A stretch of 46,051 nucleotides of DNA, taken from the NCBI GenBank assembly GCA_017457105.1, contig JAFTIA010000098.1:1-46051 (forward strand). The letters run 5' to 3'. The position numbers and the translations under genes are program-made. The notes beneath the pieces were generated by a model. That model saw only the letters and a list, made by a program, of their open reading frames with translations, ran no database searches and was not told the origin of the DNA. This document shows positions 25,701 to 34,681 of the stretch, one piece after another. Source of the DNA: Lentisphaeria bacterium (GTDB lineage: Bacteria > Verrucomicrobiota > Lentisphaeria > Victivallales > Victivallaceae). Position 1 is the first letter of the stretch. The number at the start of each line of letters is the position of its first letter.

Positions 25701-27170
25701 TCAGAGTTTATCCATCCATTTTTTCAAAAGATTGGCTGCGGCTTCACGCCCGCCGATCCCGAATGCAATGGCAAGTGCCACACAGACCGCCCCCAGGATC
25801 AGCGCAAAAGCAAGTTCCACGATAACCCCGCCTATATCCATATTCCCCAACGCCACTGCCGCTGTAAATATGATCACCGTCAGCCGTACCGCAGTGGTGA
25901 GCCAGTTGTTTCCATAGTCTTTCACCGCAGAGGCGGCAATGTTGGCAAGCCAGATACCGATCAGCATCACCACAATACTCACCAGCACATTCCCGCCAAA
26001 TACCGCAAACTCCCGGATCAGTTTGGCAAGCGCCGTAAATTGCAAAGTGTCACACACTGCCAGCAATGAAAGTACCAGAATCACAAGAAAGGTCAATTTT
26101 CCGAGAATACAGGAAAATTTCCGTCCCCCTTCCCCGCAGGATTTGCAGCCCATTTCCGATGCAAGTTTATCCACCCCGAAATTGGCAGAAAGCTGTTTTA
26201 CCAGCGAAGCGGCAAAGCCCCCCGCCAGAACCGCCGCAAAAAGAATGATGCCAGCTCCGATGATGTCCCCCGTACCATTCAAAAGTTTATCAAGAAATCC
26301 GGCAACGGACCGGGAAAGAGAATCGATCTGCAATGCCGTCAGCGCAGAAATCACCACAGGGATCGCCACCAGTGTATAAATCACGATCCCCAGCATTTCT
26401 GCCAATCCACCATTGCCGAAGATCCGGGAAATCCCCGCCTTTTCCCCCAGCGCATCCAAACGGCTGATGACCACCAGTCCTGCCACTGCCCGCCGGATCA
26501 CTTTCGCCGCCCACAAGCCGATACTCAACAGGATTGCCGCCACCACCATACGGGGCAGAAAAATCATCACTTTTTCAAACATAGCCTGCAAAGGTTCCGT
26601 GATCCCGTAAATCTTCAACACATTCAAAATGGCAGGCAGAAAAAAGAGAAATACAGTATAATACAGCGTTTTAGCAGTGTAATCCGCAAATTTTTCAGGA
26701 TCCCCCATTTGAAGCTGTCCGGCAAGGCGTTCATGGAGTTTGCTTTTTAACAGCGCCATCCGCACGGTCCCCCGGACGATCCCCGCCACGATCCGTGCGG
26801 CAAGCACCAGCAGCAGTGCCCCGATGATATTCGGGATATAAAGGATCACTGCAGAAATAAAGTTTTTCAAAGGCTCTGCCGCCGCATCCAGATCCAGTAC
26901 CGAAAAACACCCCAGAACAGCAAAAATAAGAATCGTATAATAAACGATCCGCCCCGCCGCCGTATCCGCATGATTGACACCGGGCGGACAAACACTGCCG
27001 TCTGCCGTTACCGTATGTTTTGCAGACCACTTTCTGATGGAACAGGATACTCTGCGGGACGCCCACAATGCGATCAGCCATCCGATCAGCAGGATCCCGA
27101 TCCCGCCCACAAGATTCAGCAGATTGCTGTCAAGGATCATCTGCCACAATTTTTCCAGAAATTCTCTCAT
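25701..27170 (-). CDS. Conserved TM-helix repeat protein, mechanosensitive-channel-like
   Basis: The 489-residue inner-membrane protein contains about 10 hydrophobic helices arranged as repeats of the 'conserved TM helix' type (PF05552-like): one long helix with an amphipathic C-terminal half, seen near LVGGIGILLIGWLIALWA, YIPNIIGALLLVLAARI, FLPRMVVAAILLSIGLWA, DIIGAGIILFAAVLAGG and NVLVSIVVMLIGIWLA. Proteins with this repeat are usually annotated as mechanosensitive channels, but the MscS beta domain is not evident here, so channel activity is unproven. The ATG at 27170 has a strong GGAGG; the earlier ATG at 27293 lacks one. Confidence 0.8.
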   Translation of the reverse strand: MREFLEKLWQMILDSNLLNLVGGIGILLIGWLIALWASRRVSCSIRKWSAKHTVTADGSVCPPGVNHADTAAGRIVYYTILIFAVLGCFSVLDLDAAAEPLKNFISAVILYIPNIIGALLLVLAARIVAGIVRGTVRMALLKSKLHERLAGQLQMGDPEKFADYTAKTLYYTVFLFFLPAILNVLKIYGITEPLQAMFEKVMIFLPRMVVAAILLSIGLWAAKVIRRAVAGLVVISRLDALGEKAGISRIFGNGGLAEMLGIVIYTLVAIPVVISALTALQIDSLSRSVAGFLDKLLNGTGDIIGAGIILFAAVLAGGFAASLVKQLSANFGVDKLASEMGCKSCGEGGRKFSCILGKLTFLVILVLSLLAVCDTLQFTALAKLIREFAVFGGNVLVSIVVMLIGIWLANIAASAVKDYGNNWLTTAVRLTVIIFTAAVALGNMDIGGVIVELAFALILGAVCVALAIAFGIGGREAAANLLKKWMDKL

Positions 27171-27230
27171 AGCCCCTCCTTTAAAATATTTTTCCGATCC
27201 AGCCGGTTTTGCCGGATCTCCCGGGGCTAC

Positions 27231-27256
27231 ATTATACCGCTTCAACCATCTTTCAA
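27231..27256 (-). promoter_or_regulatory. Candidate promoter of the channel-like gene
   Basis: A perfect minus-strand -10 TATAAT is at 27231-27236. The nearest -35 candidate TTGAAA (27251-27256) has only 14-base spacing, so the -35 assignment is doubtful. The leader between it and the ATG carries a small CCGG / CCGG hairpin. Confidence 0.4.
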
Positions 27257-27272
27257 GTTCCGGAGCATAAAC

Positions 27273-27304
27273 AAAAAAAAGACCTGTTCTCAAAAACAGG
27301 CCTT
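27273..27304 (-). terminator. Rho-independent terminator after the phosphohexomutase-like genes
   Basis: Minus-strand arms at 27295-27304 and 27279-27288 form a 10-bp stem (one G-T pair) with a 6-base loop, followed by an eight-base T tract (27273-27280). It lies 22 bases after the stop at 27327. Confidence 0.85.
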
Positions 27305-27326
27305 TTCAAAATCAAACGATCAAAAC

Positions 27327-28253
27327 TTACCGCAAACTTTCAGCAATGACCTTCATGGATTGCCCGGAAAGTGCCATCATTTCCAAAATCAGCGTCATAG
27401 CCATCAAACCATCCGCCGCAGGCTGGAACTTCCGCCAGATGACCATGCCGGTACTAACCGCCCCGCCCAGCGAAGCACTGTTCGACCGCATGGCATCCAG
27501 AATACCGGCTTCATCACTGCCGCAGTTATAATATTCGCAACCGCAGCTCTGGATGATCTCCTCGGTCATCCGGTCACCGCCGCTCAAAACAGTATTGCCG
27601 GGATAAGCCTCCAGAATGTGTTCAAAAATCATCCGGACCGTCATTTCCGGACCGTAATCCCCTACCCGGAGAGAACGGGCATTGGCGGACAGGGTAAATT
27701 CGGCATCCGCGGCTTCCCCGTCTTTGACCATTCGGCAGTTGAATTTGGCAAGCAGTTTTGCCGCAAACTCTGCAGCCGCCCCCTGCGCCGTCAACCGCAC
27801 CGCAAAATTGGATTCCTTAATGGCTTCCATATCCACCAGCTGTGCCAGTTTCCGGAAATAGCAATTCATGGGCCGCAACGCCGTACTTCCGGATTCCGGC
27901 GGCAAAGTGCAATGCCCCACGCCGCCCCGGAAATCCGCCAGCCAGCCGGGATCTTCCGCCTGAAAACGAACCATATCCGGCCACACAGTGCACAAGGCAC
28001 CCGTCCCGTTTTCCCGGGCAAGCAAAGAAAGAACCGGCTGCGGCAGGCAGCCGCCATCCATTACAATGGTTCCGGCAGACATCATCCCGGCAGTCAACGC
28101 CATCGCACGGGCTTTCGCCGTGGCATCGTTGCTCCAACGCCCCAGCAAAACCTGCCGGTGCCGCCCGCCGAATGCCCCGCCCAGCCGAACCAGATGATCC
28201 ACATCCAGTGCCGGACCGCTGACTTCGCCGCCATTGATCAGCAAACTTTTCAT
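27327..28253 (-). CDS. Degenerate phosphohexomutase-like protein, second of a pair
   Basis: The 308-residue protein keeps the overall order of alpha-D-phosphohexomutases (phosphoglucomutase/phosphomannomutase): a domain I-like part (VLLGRWSNDATAKARAMALTAGMMSAGT), a domain II-like strand-helix unit and a domain III-like end (GGAVSTGMVIWRKFQPAADGLMAMTLILEM). The catalytic phosphoserine loop TASHNP appears as TVWPDM, and the metal loop DGDADR as SANARS in my alignment, so catalysis in the usual way looks impossible. Domain IV is missing. The ATG at 28253 overlaps the stop of the partner gene by four bases (ATGA). A pseudoenzyme or partner subunit is my inference. Confidence 0.65.
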   Translation of the reverse strand: MKSLLINGGEVSGPALDVDHLVRLGGAFGGRHRQVLLGRWSNDATAKARAMALTAGMMSAGTIVMDGGCLPQPVLSLLARENGTGALCTVWPDMVRFQAEDPGWLADFRGGVGHCTLPPESGSTALRPMNCYFRKLAQLVDMEAIKESNFAVRLTAQGAAAEFAAKLLAKFNCRMVKDGEAADAEFTLSANARSLRVGDYGPEMTVRMIFEHILEAYPGNTVLSGGDRMTEEIIQSCGCEYYNCGSDEAGILDAMRSNSASLGGAVSTGMVIWRKFQPAADGLMAMTLILEMMALSGQSMKVIAESLR

Positions 28254-29482
28254 CGGGCACCTCCCGCCAAAACGCCGCATGCCGTATCCAGCCGATCCCG
28301 GGCATCCTGCAATTTGCGCCCCTCCGAACAGACCAGAGCCCGGCCGTCCGGCAGCGCCATGGCAAACAATGCACCATCGGCAAAATCAAATCTCAAACCG
28401 CATTCTTCTTCCAGCGTTTCCTCGGCACTGAAACGCCCTTTCAGGCGGCTCACAAGAGATGCCCCGCGGGGGACATCCTTATACAGAACATGATATTTCC
28501 GGAGCTTATTCATCTGTTCGTCCAGACTGTTGCCCCCAGCAAGAAACTCCAGAATAAATGCCGCCGTCCGCAACGCATCATAGCCGGGATGCCCGCCAAA
28601 GGAAAATTCGCCGTGCAAATTGCCGCAAACAGTTCCGGAAATGATCGAACTGCCCTCCCCGGCAGGAACAATACAGCTTACCAAATCATGCCGTTGAAGC
28701 AATTCATCCCAGCTCTTTGTCATAAATCCACCGGAAACAATGGATTTCTGACCTTTTTCCAAAGCAATGAAACTGCCCAGAAGCATGACCGAATCCGGGG
28801 GATACACCGCTCCGGAACTGCCCAGAAGTTTCAACCGTTTCCCGGCAGGTTCAAAAACCATTCCGCACGCCCCCTGCAAATACGGCAACGCTTCCGCAAC
28901 GGCTTCTTCACAGGAAAAGGGCAGCATTTCCACGCCCATGACTTCCCCGAAACGGGCGTGATCCTGCAACCCGGCACACGCCACACGCAAACCGGATTTG
29001 CGGATAGTTTCAACATTCACACATTTGGATAAGTGAGTCCAATAATCATTGACGGCTTCCTCCGGCAAAACGCCGTCTGCCGCCACGGCCTGAACCATAT
29101 CATCAGAGCCGCCGCCGTCAAATTTGGCAAGAATACATTCCCACAGAGCTTCATTGGGGCAACGCCCGTCGGAACCGATCACCCAGCAGGACGAACCGGA
29201 AAAACACATCCCGCCGGAAAATCCCTGATGAGGGATCAGCCAGTGAGCCATAGCAGGCAGACAACCTGCCCCCTCAACCACCTGAAGCCCCATAAATGCA
29301 AATTGAGCCTTGCAAGCCAGCATGGCGGGATATACTTCAGGCGAACCGTCACCAATCAGCAGGATCCGGCTGTCCCTGGGCAAAACGGAAGCAAAAGAAC
29401 GGGCAAGCCGGACAGCGGCAGCGGGCTGCAGCAATGTCCCGCCGGATTCAAGAAGTCCGTAACAAGGATGTATTTTTATCAC
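28250..29482 (-). CDS. Degenerate phosphohexomutase-like protein, first of a pair
   Basis: The 410-residue protein also follows the phosphohexomutase plan: domain I (ILLIGDGSPEVYPAMLACKAQ), a putative active loop GGMCFSGSSC, a domain II-like segment, domain III-like GEFSFGGHPGYDALRTAAFILEFL (normally GEQSGH) and a domain IV-like C terminus. The metal loop DGDADR is replaced by EPAGKR (about 230-235), so the three metal aspartates are gone. Its ATG overlaps the YkgJ-type gene and its stop overlaps the second family member, so the two proteins are probably made in equal amounts and may form a complex. Function unknown. Confidence 0.65.
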   Translation of the reverse strand: MIKIHPCYGLLESGGTLLQPAAAVRLARSFASVLPRDSRILLIGDGSPEVYPAMLACKAQFAFMGLQVVEGAGCLPAMAHWLIPHQGFSGGMCFSGSSCWVIGSDGRCPNEALWECILAKFDGGGSDDMVQAVAADGVLPEEAVNDYWTHLSKCVNVETIRKSGLRVACAGLQDHARFGEVMGVEMLPFSCEEAVAEALPYLQGACGMVFEPAGKRLKLLGSSGAVYPPDSVMLLGSFIALEKGQKSIVSGGFMTKSWDELLQRHDLVSCIVPAGEGSSIISGTVCGNLHGEFSFGGHPGYDALRTAAFILEFLAGGNSLDEQMNKLRKYHVLYKDVPRGASLVSRLKGRFSAEETLEEECGLRFDFADGALFAMALPDGRALVCSEGRKLQDARDRLDTACGVLAGGAR

Positions 29483-29802
29483 ATTTCACCTCCCCCGGCG
29501 CACTCTTTTTCCCACCCCGGGAAATTCCATCTGGCAGGGAAATCCCGGCACTGTTGAGGTTTATTTTCATCGATACGGCAAGTCGCCGGTTCTGTATTTT
29601 CCAGAAAAATACAATGCCCCAACTCGTTTTCGATCAACGAAAGTCCGCGACGGTCCTCTGTCAGACGGGTATATTTTTCAATAAAATCCTCAGGTGACAT
29701 TCCCAACATGGCGGCAATCGCATCAACTTCCCGGTCCGTTACATGTACATGCCCGGGCCATCTGCAGCAATTCCCGCAGCGGCGGCAACGAAATTCAGCC
29801 AT
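29479..29802 (-). CDS. YkgJ-family cysteine cluster protein
   Basis: The 107-residue protein has the CxxCGxCC start (FRCRRCGNCCRWPG, residues 5-18) and C-terminal cysteines in ATCRIDENKPQQCRDFP, the pattern of the YkgJ (CxxCxxCC) family, thought to bind zinc or an iron-sulfur centre. No enzymatic role is established. Its stop overlaps the next gene (ATGA) and its start overlaps the preceding gene (TAATG), so it belongs to the phosphohexomutase-like set. Confidence 0.85.
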   Translation of the reverse strand: MAEFRCRRCGNCCRWPGHVHVTDREVDAIAAMLGMSPEDFIEKYTRLTEDRRGLSLIENELGHCIFLENTEPATCRIDENKPQQCRDFPARWNFPGWEKECAGGGEM

Positions 29803-30371
29803 TATTGGAAATCATCAAAAGTCAGATCGTCGTTCTTGAAATCCAGGAAAAAGAATCCAAGCAGGAAATCAAAACCTTCGATCGGATGCAGTGCCACTTC
29901 CCCGCAAACCAGAAATCCGAGAGAGGCACTGAACTGCCAATAGTCACGGGCACCGTCACGGGGGAGATACACCCGGTCATCCGGACGGGGCACACCTGCA
30001 CAGGCTTCCCAGTAATTCCGAACCCAGCCGAACACCCGTTCCCGGGTAAGATTTTCTTCGCCGATGCAGATCAACTGCCAGTACCACCCCTGCTGGATCC
30101 CGCCGCCGTACTGACGGTTGTAGTCCTTATACAGGGTATAAGTCACATCCCCCCAGCTGCCGCCCACATTGATAAAACGGGTCGCCATCATATTGGCGCA
30201 GATCGTCGGCCCCACCCCCACATTGACCGAAAAGCAGTCAAAAGCATCCACGATCCGGTTCGGCAGATAAAGCGCGATCTTTTCCCCCCAGTTCACTTCC
30301 GGAGTATCACTGGCGGAAACACCGCAGATCATCATACACACCAAGGCCGCACTCAACAAAATCTTTTTCAT
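29802..30371 (-). CDS. Exported protein of unknown function
   Basis: The 189-residue product has a typical signal peptide (MKKILLSAALVCMMICGVSAS, cleavage expected after about residue 20) and a mature part rich in aromatic residues and glycine (GGGIQQGWYWQL, RDYWQFSASLGFLVCGEVALHPIEGFDFLLGF). Alternating hydrophobic residues near the C terminus suggest beta strands, so an outer-membrane or periplasmic location is possible. I do not recognise the family. ATG follows AGGAAAAAAG. It is the first gene of the overlapping set down to 27327. Confidence 0.7.
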   Translation of the reverse strand: MKKILLSAALVCMMICGVSASDTPEVNWGEKIALYLPNRIVDAFDCFSVNVGVGPTICANMMATRFINVGGSWGDVTYTLYKDYNRQYGGGIQQGWYWQLICIGEENLTRERVFGWVRNYWEACAGVPRPDDRVYLPRDGARDYWQFSASLGFLVCGEVALHPIEGFDFLLGFFFLDFKNDDLTFDDFQ

Positions 30372-30474
30372 CTTTTTTCCTGTTCCCAGTCTGATCGACT
30401 GTTTTATTTATCATCAATGAAGTATAAATTACTTACAAAAACCGTACATTCAAGCCAACTTCAGAAAAAAAACC

Positions 30475-30828
30475 TTATTTTCCGCCTTCCAGCGTAATAT
30501 TTCTGCCGTTCGGCGGAGGAGGAGGCGTTCCCGGCTGGGGGATCGGCTCTTCCACGATTTCATATTCTCCAGTCATTTCGGCACGCTTCAAATCCACCTG
30601 TTCCGCCTGCAGACGACTCTGCCGCCGCTGTTCAATAATCAACTCAGCCAGAGAAGATTGCATTTTCTTCATCTGCGCATCAAGAGCATTCAAATGATTT
30701 TCCAAACTTTTTGAAGCTTCCGTAAAGCGGGCATAAAAGCGGGACAACTGCGCAACCCCCAACATAAAGATGACCCATGTTAATACAGCACCGATGATCA
30801 CCCAAATATTCAATGAATTTTCCAGCAT
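30475..30828 (-). CDS. Small membrane protein with coiled coil
   Basis: The 117-residue product has one transmembrane helix (about 8-29, WVIIGAVLTWVIFMLGVAQL), then a helix-forming heptad region (about 35-85, FTEASKSLENHLNALDAQM) and a proline-rich tail. It starts behind AAAGGATAAAAA. It is likely a single-pass inner-membrane protein that oligomerises. Function unknown. It lies 78 bases after the GT-C-like gene. Confidence 0.65.
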   Translation of the reverse strand: MLENSLNIWVIIGAVLTWVIFMLGVAQLSRFYARFTEASKSLENHLNALDAQMKKMQSSLAELIIEQRRQSRLQAEQVDLKRAEMTGEYEIVEEPIPQPGTPPPPPNGRNITLEGGK

Positions 30829-30906
30829 TTTTTATCCTTTCCGGGATTTGCTCCACGCAACCCCTTGTGAAATATAGCACAGTATCCGCAAAATGCAATA
30901 TCCCGC

Positions 30907-32364
30907 TCAACGGATCAAACGGTAAAGTTTGTTCCTTCCGGTCTGCCCGGGCAACTCTTCCAATTTTCCGCCAAAACGGCCCCCGGTTTTCTCCGGCGGC
31001 TCATCGTCCCGCAACAGAATCAATGCACCGTCCGGCAAATCCATCACCTGCCCACGGGGGCCGTCAAACACGCAGTAATCCCCCGGGAATCCGGACAGAA
31101 CCAGTTGAAAAAGCATACTCCACGGATCTGCCCGGAAACTGCAGTAAAGTTTATATTGCCCCGCCGGATCCTGCCGCCGGATCACCTCCACTGTTTCCGC
31201 AGGCAGGAATTCCTGCCGCATAAAATACGGAGCAAAATAATCATCTCCATCCGCTCCGCCGCACCGTTGGGCAAAGGCGTTGCGGAATCCGGAAAAATCC
31301 GTCATGGACCACCACAGGAACACCCCGGGAATCAGCAAAATCAGAAAAATTTTTCCTGAACGGCGGCGGCTCACGCCAAACCATCCGGCGGCAAAGTGCC
31401 GTACCGCAGATGCCAGCAGTACCGCAAAAACAGGCCACACAGGAAAAAATGTACGGGGAAACGGTGCCACCGGCAGAATCAGACAGGCAGTCAAAGGCAG
31501 AAGCCAGATCGCCCCCCTTGCAGAATAGACCCAGCGGAATCCCGGGCGACGGACAACAAACCATGTTCCCAATGCTGCGGGCAGCATCAATACCGCAAAA
31601 GCAACCGCCACCGGCAGACTCGCCGCCTGCCACGCCGCCAAACCATCCTGCCACCCTTCCCCCAGTTGACTGCATTTCAGAAATGCCGGGGCAATCGGTC
31701 CATAAAACAGGATCAACATCAAAAAAGGCGTCCCGGCCAGGAGCCAGAACTGCTTTTTCCGGTAAAAATCATCTCCATACAGCGGCAAAACATACAAAAC
31801 CACCGCCGCCAGACCGGCAAGATTGGTCGGGATCGTCCCCACCGCAAGAAGAGAAGTCACAGCCCAGATACACCACTCCCGTTTGCCGCCATTTTCTGCA
31901 AACTCCATCGCCGCTGTCAACGCCAGGGCGATCCAGAAGGCAGAGAGCATATAGCCCCGCAAAGCGGTGCCGAAAATAACGAATGGAGTTGAAACGATCC
32001 ACGCAGCCAGCACTGCCGTGATCGCCCATGTCCCGCAAATCCGCCGGAAACGGAAATACAGCACCAACACCGTTCCCAATGCCGCCAGTACCGGCAGCAT
32101 CCGGAGCCAGAAAACAAGCGATGCCCCTTCCGGAGCAAAATTCAGCAGACCGTGAACAAAGATCGTGTGGATGATTTGATTATTGGGGATCACATAGTTG
32201 TGATAAATCGCCCCGGCAGACGGCAGTACGGCAAACTGCAATACCGTCAGGGCTTCATCGAACCACAGCGGCCGCCCGGCATGAGGCAGCAACATGGCCA
32301 ACACTCCGCCGCACAGCAGGAGCGGAAGCAGTCTTGCCGCCTTCATGCCCGAAAATCCCGTCAT
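30907..32364 (-). CDS. GT-C family glycosyltransferase-like membrane protein (GT39-like)
   Basis: The 485-residue polytopic membrane protein has about 10 hydrophobic helices. RPLWFDEALTVLQF after the first helix fits the acidic motif of GT39/ArnT-type transferases that take sugars from lipid-phosphate carriers on the outer face of the inner membrane. The C-terminal 90 residues are soluble and close with TDGRNKLYRLI-like sequence. Start ATG at 32364 is four bases after the preceding stop without a clear ribosome binding site; ATG at 32346 (MKAARLLP) is possible. Acceptor unknown. Confidence 0.72.
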   Translation of the reverse strand: MTGFSGMKAARLLPLLLCGGVLAMLLPHAGRPLWFDEALTVLQFAVLPSAGAIYHNYVIPNNQIIHTIFVHGLLNFAPEGASLVFWLRMLPVLAALGTVLVLYFRFRRICGTWAITAVLAAWIVSTPFVIFGTALRGYMLSAFWIALALTAAMEFAENGGKREWCIWAVTSLLAVGTIPTNLAGLAAVVLYVLPLYGDDFYRKKQFWLLAGTPFLMLILFYGPIAPAFLKCSQLGEGWQDGLAAWQAASLPVAVAFAVLMLPAALGTWFVVRRPGFRWVYSARGAIWLLPLTACLILPVAPFPRTFFPVWPVFAVLLASAVRHFAAGWFGVSRRRSGKIFLILLIPGVFLWWSMTDFSGFRNAFAQRCGGADGDDYFAPYFMRQEFLPAETVEVIRRQDPAGQYKLYCSFRADPWSMLFQLVLSGFPGDYCVFDGPRGQVMDLPDGALILLRDDEPPEKTGGRFGGKLEELPGQTGRNKLYRLIR

Positions 32365-32367
32365 TGC

Positions 32368-33597
32368 TTAAAAGTTGTGGGAAACAAGGCCGTCCCGGAG
32401 TTTCGGTTCAAACCAGGTGGATTTGGGGGGCATGATGCCGCCGGCATCCGCAATATCCATCAGCTGATCCACACTGGTGGGATACATGGAGAACGCCACT
32501 TTACATTCGCCGGAATCCACCCGTTTTTCCAGTTCGCCGATGCCACGGATGCCGCCGACAAAGTCAATGCGGTCACTGGTGCGGGGGTCATCGATCCCCA
32601 GAAGCGGAGCCAGCACATTGTCCTGCAACACGCTCACATCCAGCCGGGCGATCACATCCAGAGAAGCGGTGTCAAATTTCGGCACAAGAGTGTACCATTT
32701 TTTATCCAGATACATCTTGAAAGAACCGGCTTTTTCCGCCTTGCCGTCTGCGGAGGGAGTCACGGTAAACTTTTCATTCAGCGCATTCAGCAGTTCTTCC
32801 GGCGTATGCCCGTTCAATGTTTTGACCACCCGGTTGTAGGCAAGGATCGCCAGCTGACCGGCAGGGAACGCCACCGCCAGAAAATAGTTGTAATCCTCCA
32901 TGCCGGTATGGTTCGGATTGTTCGGCGCACATTCTGCCGCGGTACGGGCGGCGGCGGCACTGCGGTGATGCCCGTCTGCAATATAGAAGCAGGGCAGTTT
33001 TTCAAACATCTTTTCCAGTTCAGCACTGGCATTTTCCGGCAAACGCCACAGCCAGTGATGGATCCCGTCCGGCGCAACAAAGTCAAAGAGCGCAGGCGCA
33101 CTGGTGTATTCCGCCACAAAGGCATCGATCGCAGCATCATCACGATAGGTGAAAAACGCCGGACCGGTATGGGAACGGAGGGTCATCACATGACGGGTAC
33201 GGTCATCTTCCTTATCCTGCCGGGTTTTTTCGTGCTTTTTAATGATCCCCTGACGGTATTCTTCGGCAGAAGCCGCCCCTACGATACCGGTCTGAACATG
33301 ATCCCCCATCTGCAAACGGTAGATATACAAATGTTTCCCCTCATCCTGCTTGAGCGGAGCTTCGGCACAAAGTTTGGCAAAAGCAGTACGGGCCTGTTCA
33401 TAAACCCGGTCGTCATGCAGATCGATCCCCGGCTCCATATCGATTTCCGGGCGGGAGACATGCAGAAAACTGTAAGGATTCCCGGCGGCGAGAGCGGCAG
33501 CTTCTGCGCTGTTGACAACATCATAGGGGACAGCGGAGACCTTGTCCGCCAGTTCAACGGTGGGCAGAAGCCCGCGGAAAGCAGTAAATTTCGGCAT
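32368..33597 (-). CDS. DUF1015 family protein
   Basis: The 409-residue soluble protein matches the DUF1015 family: N-terminal AFRGLLP...VSAVPYDVV, the tract RHVMTLRSHTGPAFFTY and the hallmark YIADGHHRSAAAARTA (about 207-222), with a DR..DFVGGIRG segment near the C terminus. The histidines in DGHHR suggest an active or metal site, but no biochemical role is firmly known to me. Length is normal. It follows yceD by 27 bases behind AAAGGA. Confidence 0.85.
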   Translation of the reverse strand: MPKFTAFRGLLPTVELADKVSAVPYDVVNSAEAAALAAGNPYSFLHVSRPEIDMEPGIDLHDDRVYEQARTAFAKLCAEAPLKQDEGKHLYIYRLQMGDHVQTGIVGAASAEEYRQGIIKKHEKTRQDKEDDRTRHVMTLRSHTGPAFFTYRDDAAIDAFVAEYTSAPALFDFVAPDGIHHWLWRLPENASAELEKMFEKLPCFYIADGHHRSAAAARTAAECAPNNPNHTGMEDYNYFLAVAFPAGQLAILAYNRVVKTLNGHTPEELLNALNEKFTVTPSADGKAEKAGSFKMYLDKKWYTLVPKFDTASLDVIARLDVSVLQDNVLAPLLGIDDPRTSDRIDFVGGIRGIGELEKRVDSGECKVAFSMYPTSVDQLMDIADAGGIMPPKSTWFEPKLRDGLVSHNF

Positions 33598-33624
33598 GAT
33601 ACACCATTCCTTTCTTGTGTAAAT

Positions 33625-34107
33625 TTATTTCAAATCCAACTGATCCAATGCGGCCCAGGGGTTTTCTTCCGGGGGCGGGCCGGGTTCCGCCGGAGGCGGA
33701 CATCCGCAATCGCCTTCATTCAAATCCGCTCCGCACTGACCGCAAAGACCTTTACAATCCTCCGAACAGAGAAGATTGAAGGGCAGCACCAGTAAAGCCT
33801 CTTCCCGCACCTCTTCAGAAATATCCACCTCTTCCGTGTTGGGCCGCTCCACGTCAAAGGCAAAATCCGTAACACGGATCTCCGGAGAAACCTGTTTCAG
33901 ACAACGGCCGCATTCCCCGGAAATCCGGTAAGAGAGGGACCCCGTCACCAGAATCCCGCCGGACATCAACTGAGCCCGGAGTTCATAGTGCATAGGGGAA
34001 GCCACCTCAAAGGATGCGTGCGGCCCCAGATCCAGAAATTCCGCAGGTTCATCGCCGGAAAGCGATACAGACTGCTTCTCCAACTGGCTCATGTGCAATT
34101 TGATCAT
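33625..34107 (-). CDS. yceD: YceD/DUF177 family protein
   Basis: YceD proteins are linked with rRNA accumulation and usually sit directly upstream of rpmF (ribosomal protein L32). The 160-residue protein has SGECGRCLK and the C-terminal cysteine set CSEDCKGLCGQCGADL typical of the family (metal binding likely), ending in a proline-rich tail. Here the next gene is DUF1015, not rpmF, which is unusual. GAGG stands 8 bases before the ATG. It follows coaD by 10 bases. Confidence 0.82.
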   Translation of the reverse strand: MIKLHMSQLEKQSVSLSGDEPAEFLDLGPHASFEVASPMHYELRAQLMSGGILVTGSLSYRISGECGRCLKQVSPEIRVTDFAFDVERPNTEEVDISEEVREEALLVLPFNLLCSEDCKGLCGQCGADLNEGDCGCPPPAEPGPPPEENPWAALDQLDLK

Positions 34108-34117
34108 AATACCATCC

Positions 34118-34600
34118 TCACTTCTGCCGGATCTTTTCCATCACCGCCGCCACCACCACATCCGGCACACAGTGTTCAAAGCGTCCTCCCAGCCGGGCGA
34201 CCTCCTTGACCATGCGGGAACTGACAAAACTGTTGCCTTCGCTGGGCATCATAAAGACCGTTTCGCACTCTTCCCGCATACTGCGGTTCATCAGTGCCAT
34301 CTGCAATTCATACTCAAAATCGGAAAACGCCCGGATACCGCGCAGGATCGCCTGCGCCTCATACTGCCGGATCGCATCCACGATCAGCCCCTCAAAGGTA
34401 ACGACTTCCACATTATCCAAATGGCCGCAGCACGCCTTGATGAGCTGTTTGCGCTCCTCCAAATCAAACATAGGTGTTTTGCCGGAATTCACCGCCACAG
34501 CCACAATGACCTGGTCGAACAGGCGGGATGCCCGTTCCACCAAATCCAGGTGTCCATTGGTGACCGGATCAAAACTGCCCGGATACAACACTCTCTTCAT
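34118..34600 (-). CDS. coaD: Pantetheine-phosphate adenylyltransferase
   Basis: CoaD transfers AMP to 4'-phosphopantetheine, the penultimate step of coenzyme A synthesis. The 160-residue protein has YPGSFDPVTNGHLDLV (the T/HxGH nucleotidyltransferase motif), RGIRAFSDFEYE and NSFVSSRMVKE (the ISS-type motif). Start is ATG at 34600 (MKRVLYPGS); a longer frame would run back into the divergent promoter. A well-formed promoter lies at 34653-34681, divergent from ribF. Confidence 0.95.
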   Translation of the reverse strand: MKRVLYPGSFDPVTNGHLDLVERASRLFDQVIVAVAVNSGKTPMFDLEERKQLIKACCGHLDNVEVVTFEGLIVDAIRQYEAQAILRGIRAFSDFEYELQMALMNRSMREECETVFMMPSEGNSFVSSRMVKEVARLGGRFEHCVPDVVVAAVMEKIRQK

Positions 34601-34634
34601 AACACAAAAAACCTTACTTTTCCGGAAACCCGGG

Positions 34635-34662
34635 TTGACTTTTCCGGGATATACTATACATT
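34635..34662 (+). promoter_or_regulatory. Candidate promoter of ribF
   Basis: TTGACT (34635-34640) and TACATT (34657-34662) with 16-base spacing. The predicted start of transcription is at about 34669, which bears on the choice of the ribF start codon. Confidence 0.4.
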
Positions 34663-34681
34663 CTTTATATGAAAATTTCAA
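34653..34681 (-). promoter_or_regulatory. Promoter of coaD
   Basis: Minus-strand TTGAAA (34676-34681) and TATAGT (34653-34658) with 17-base spacing, 52 bases before the coaD ATG. It overlaps the ribF promoter on the other strand and the first ribF codons if ribF starts at 34669. Confidence 0.55.
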
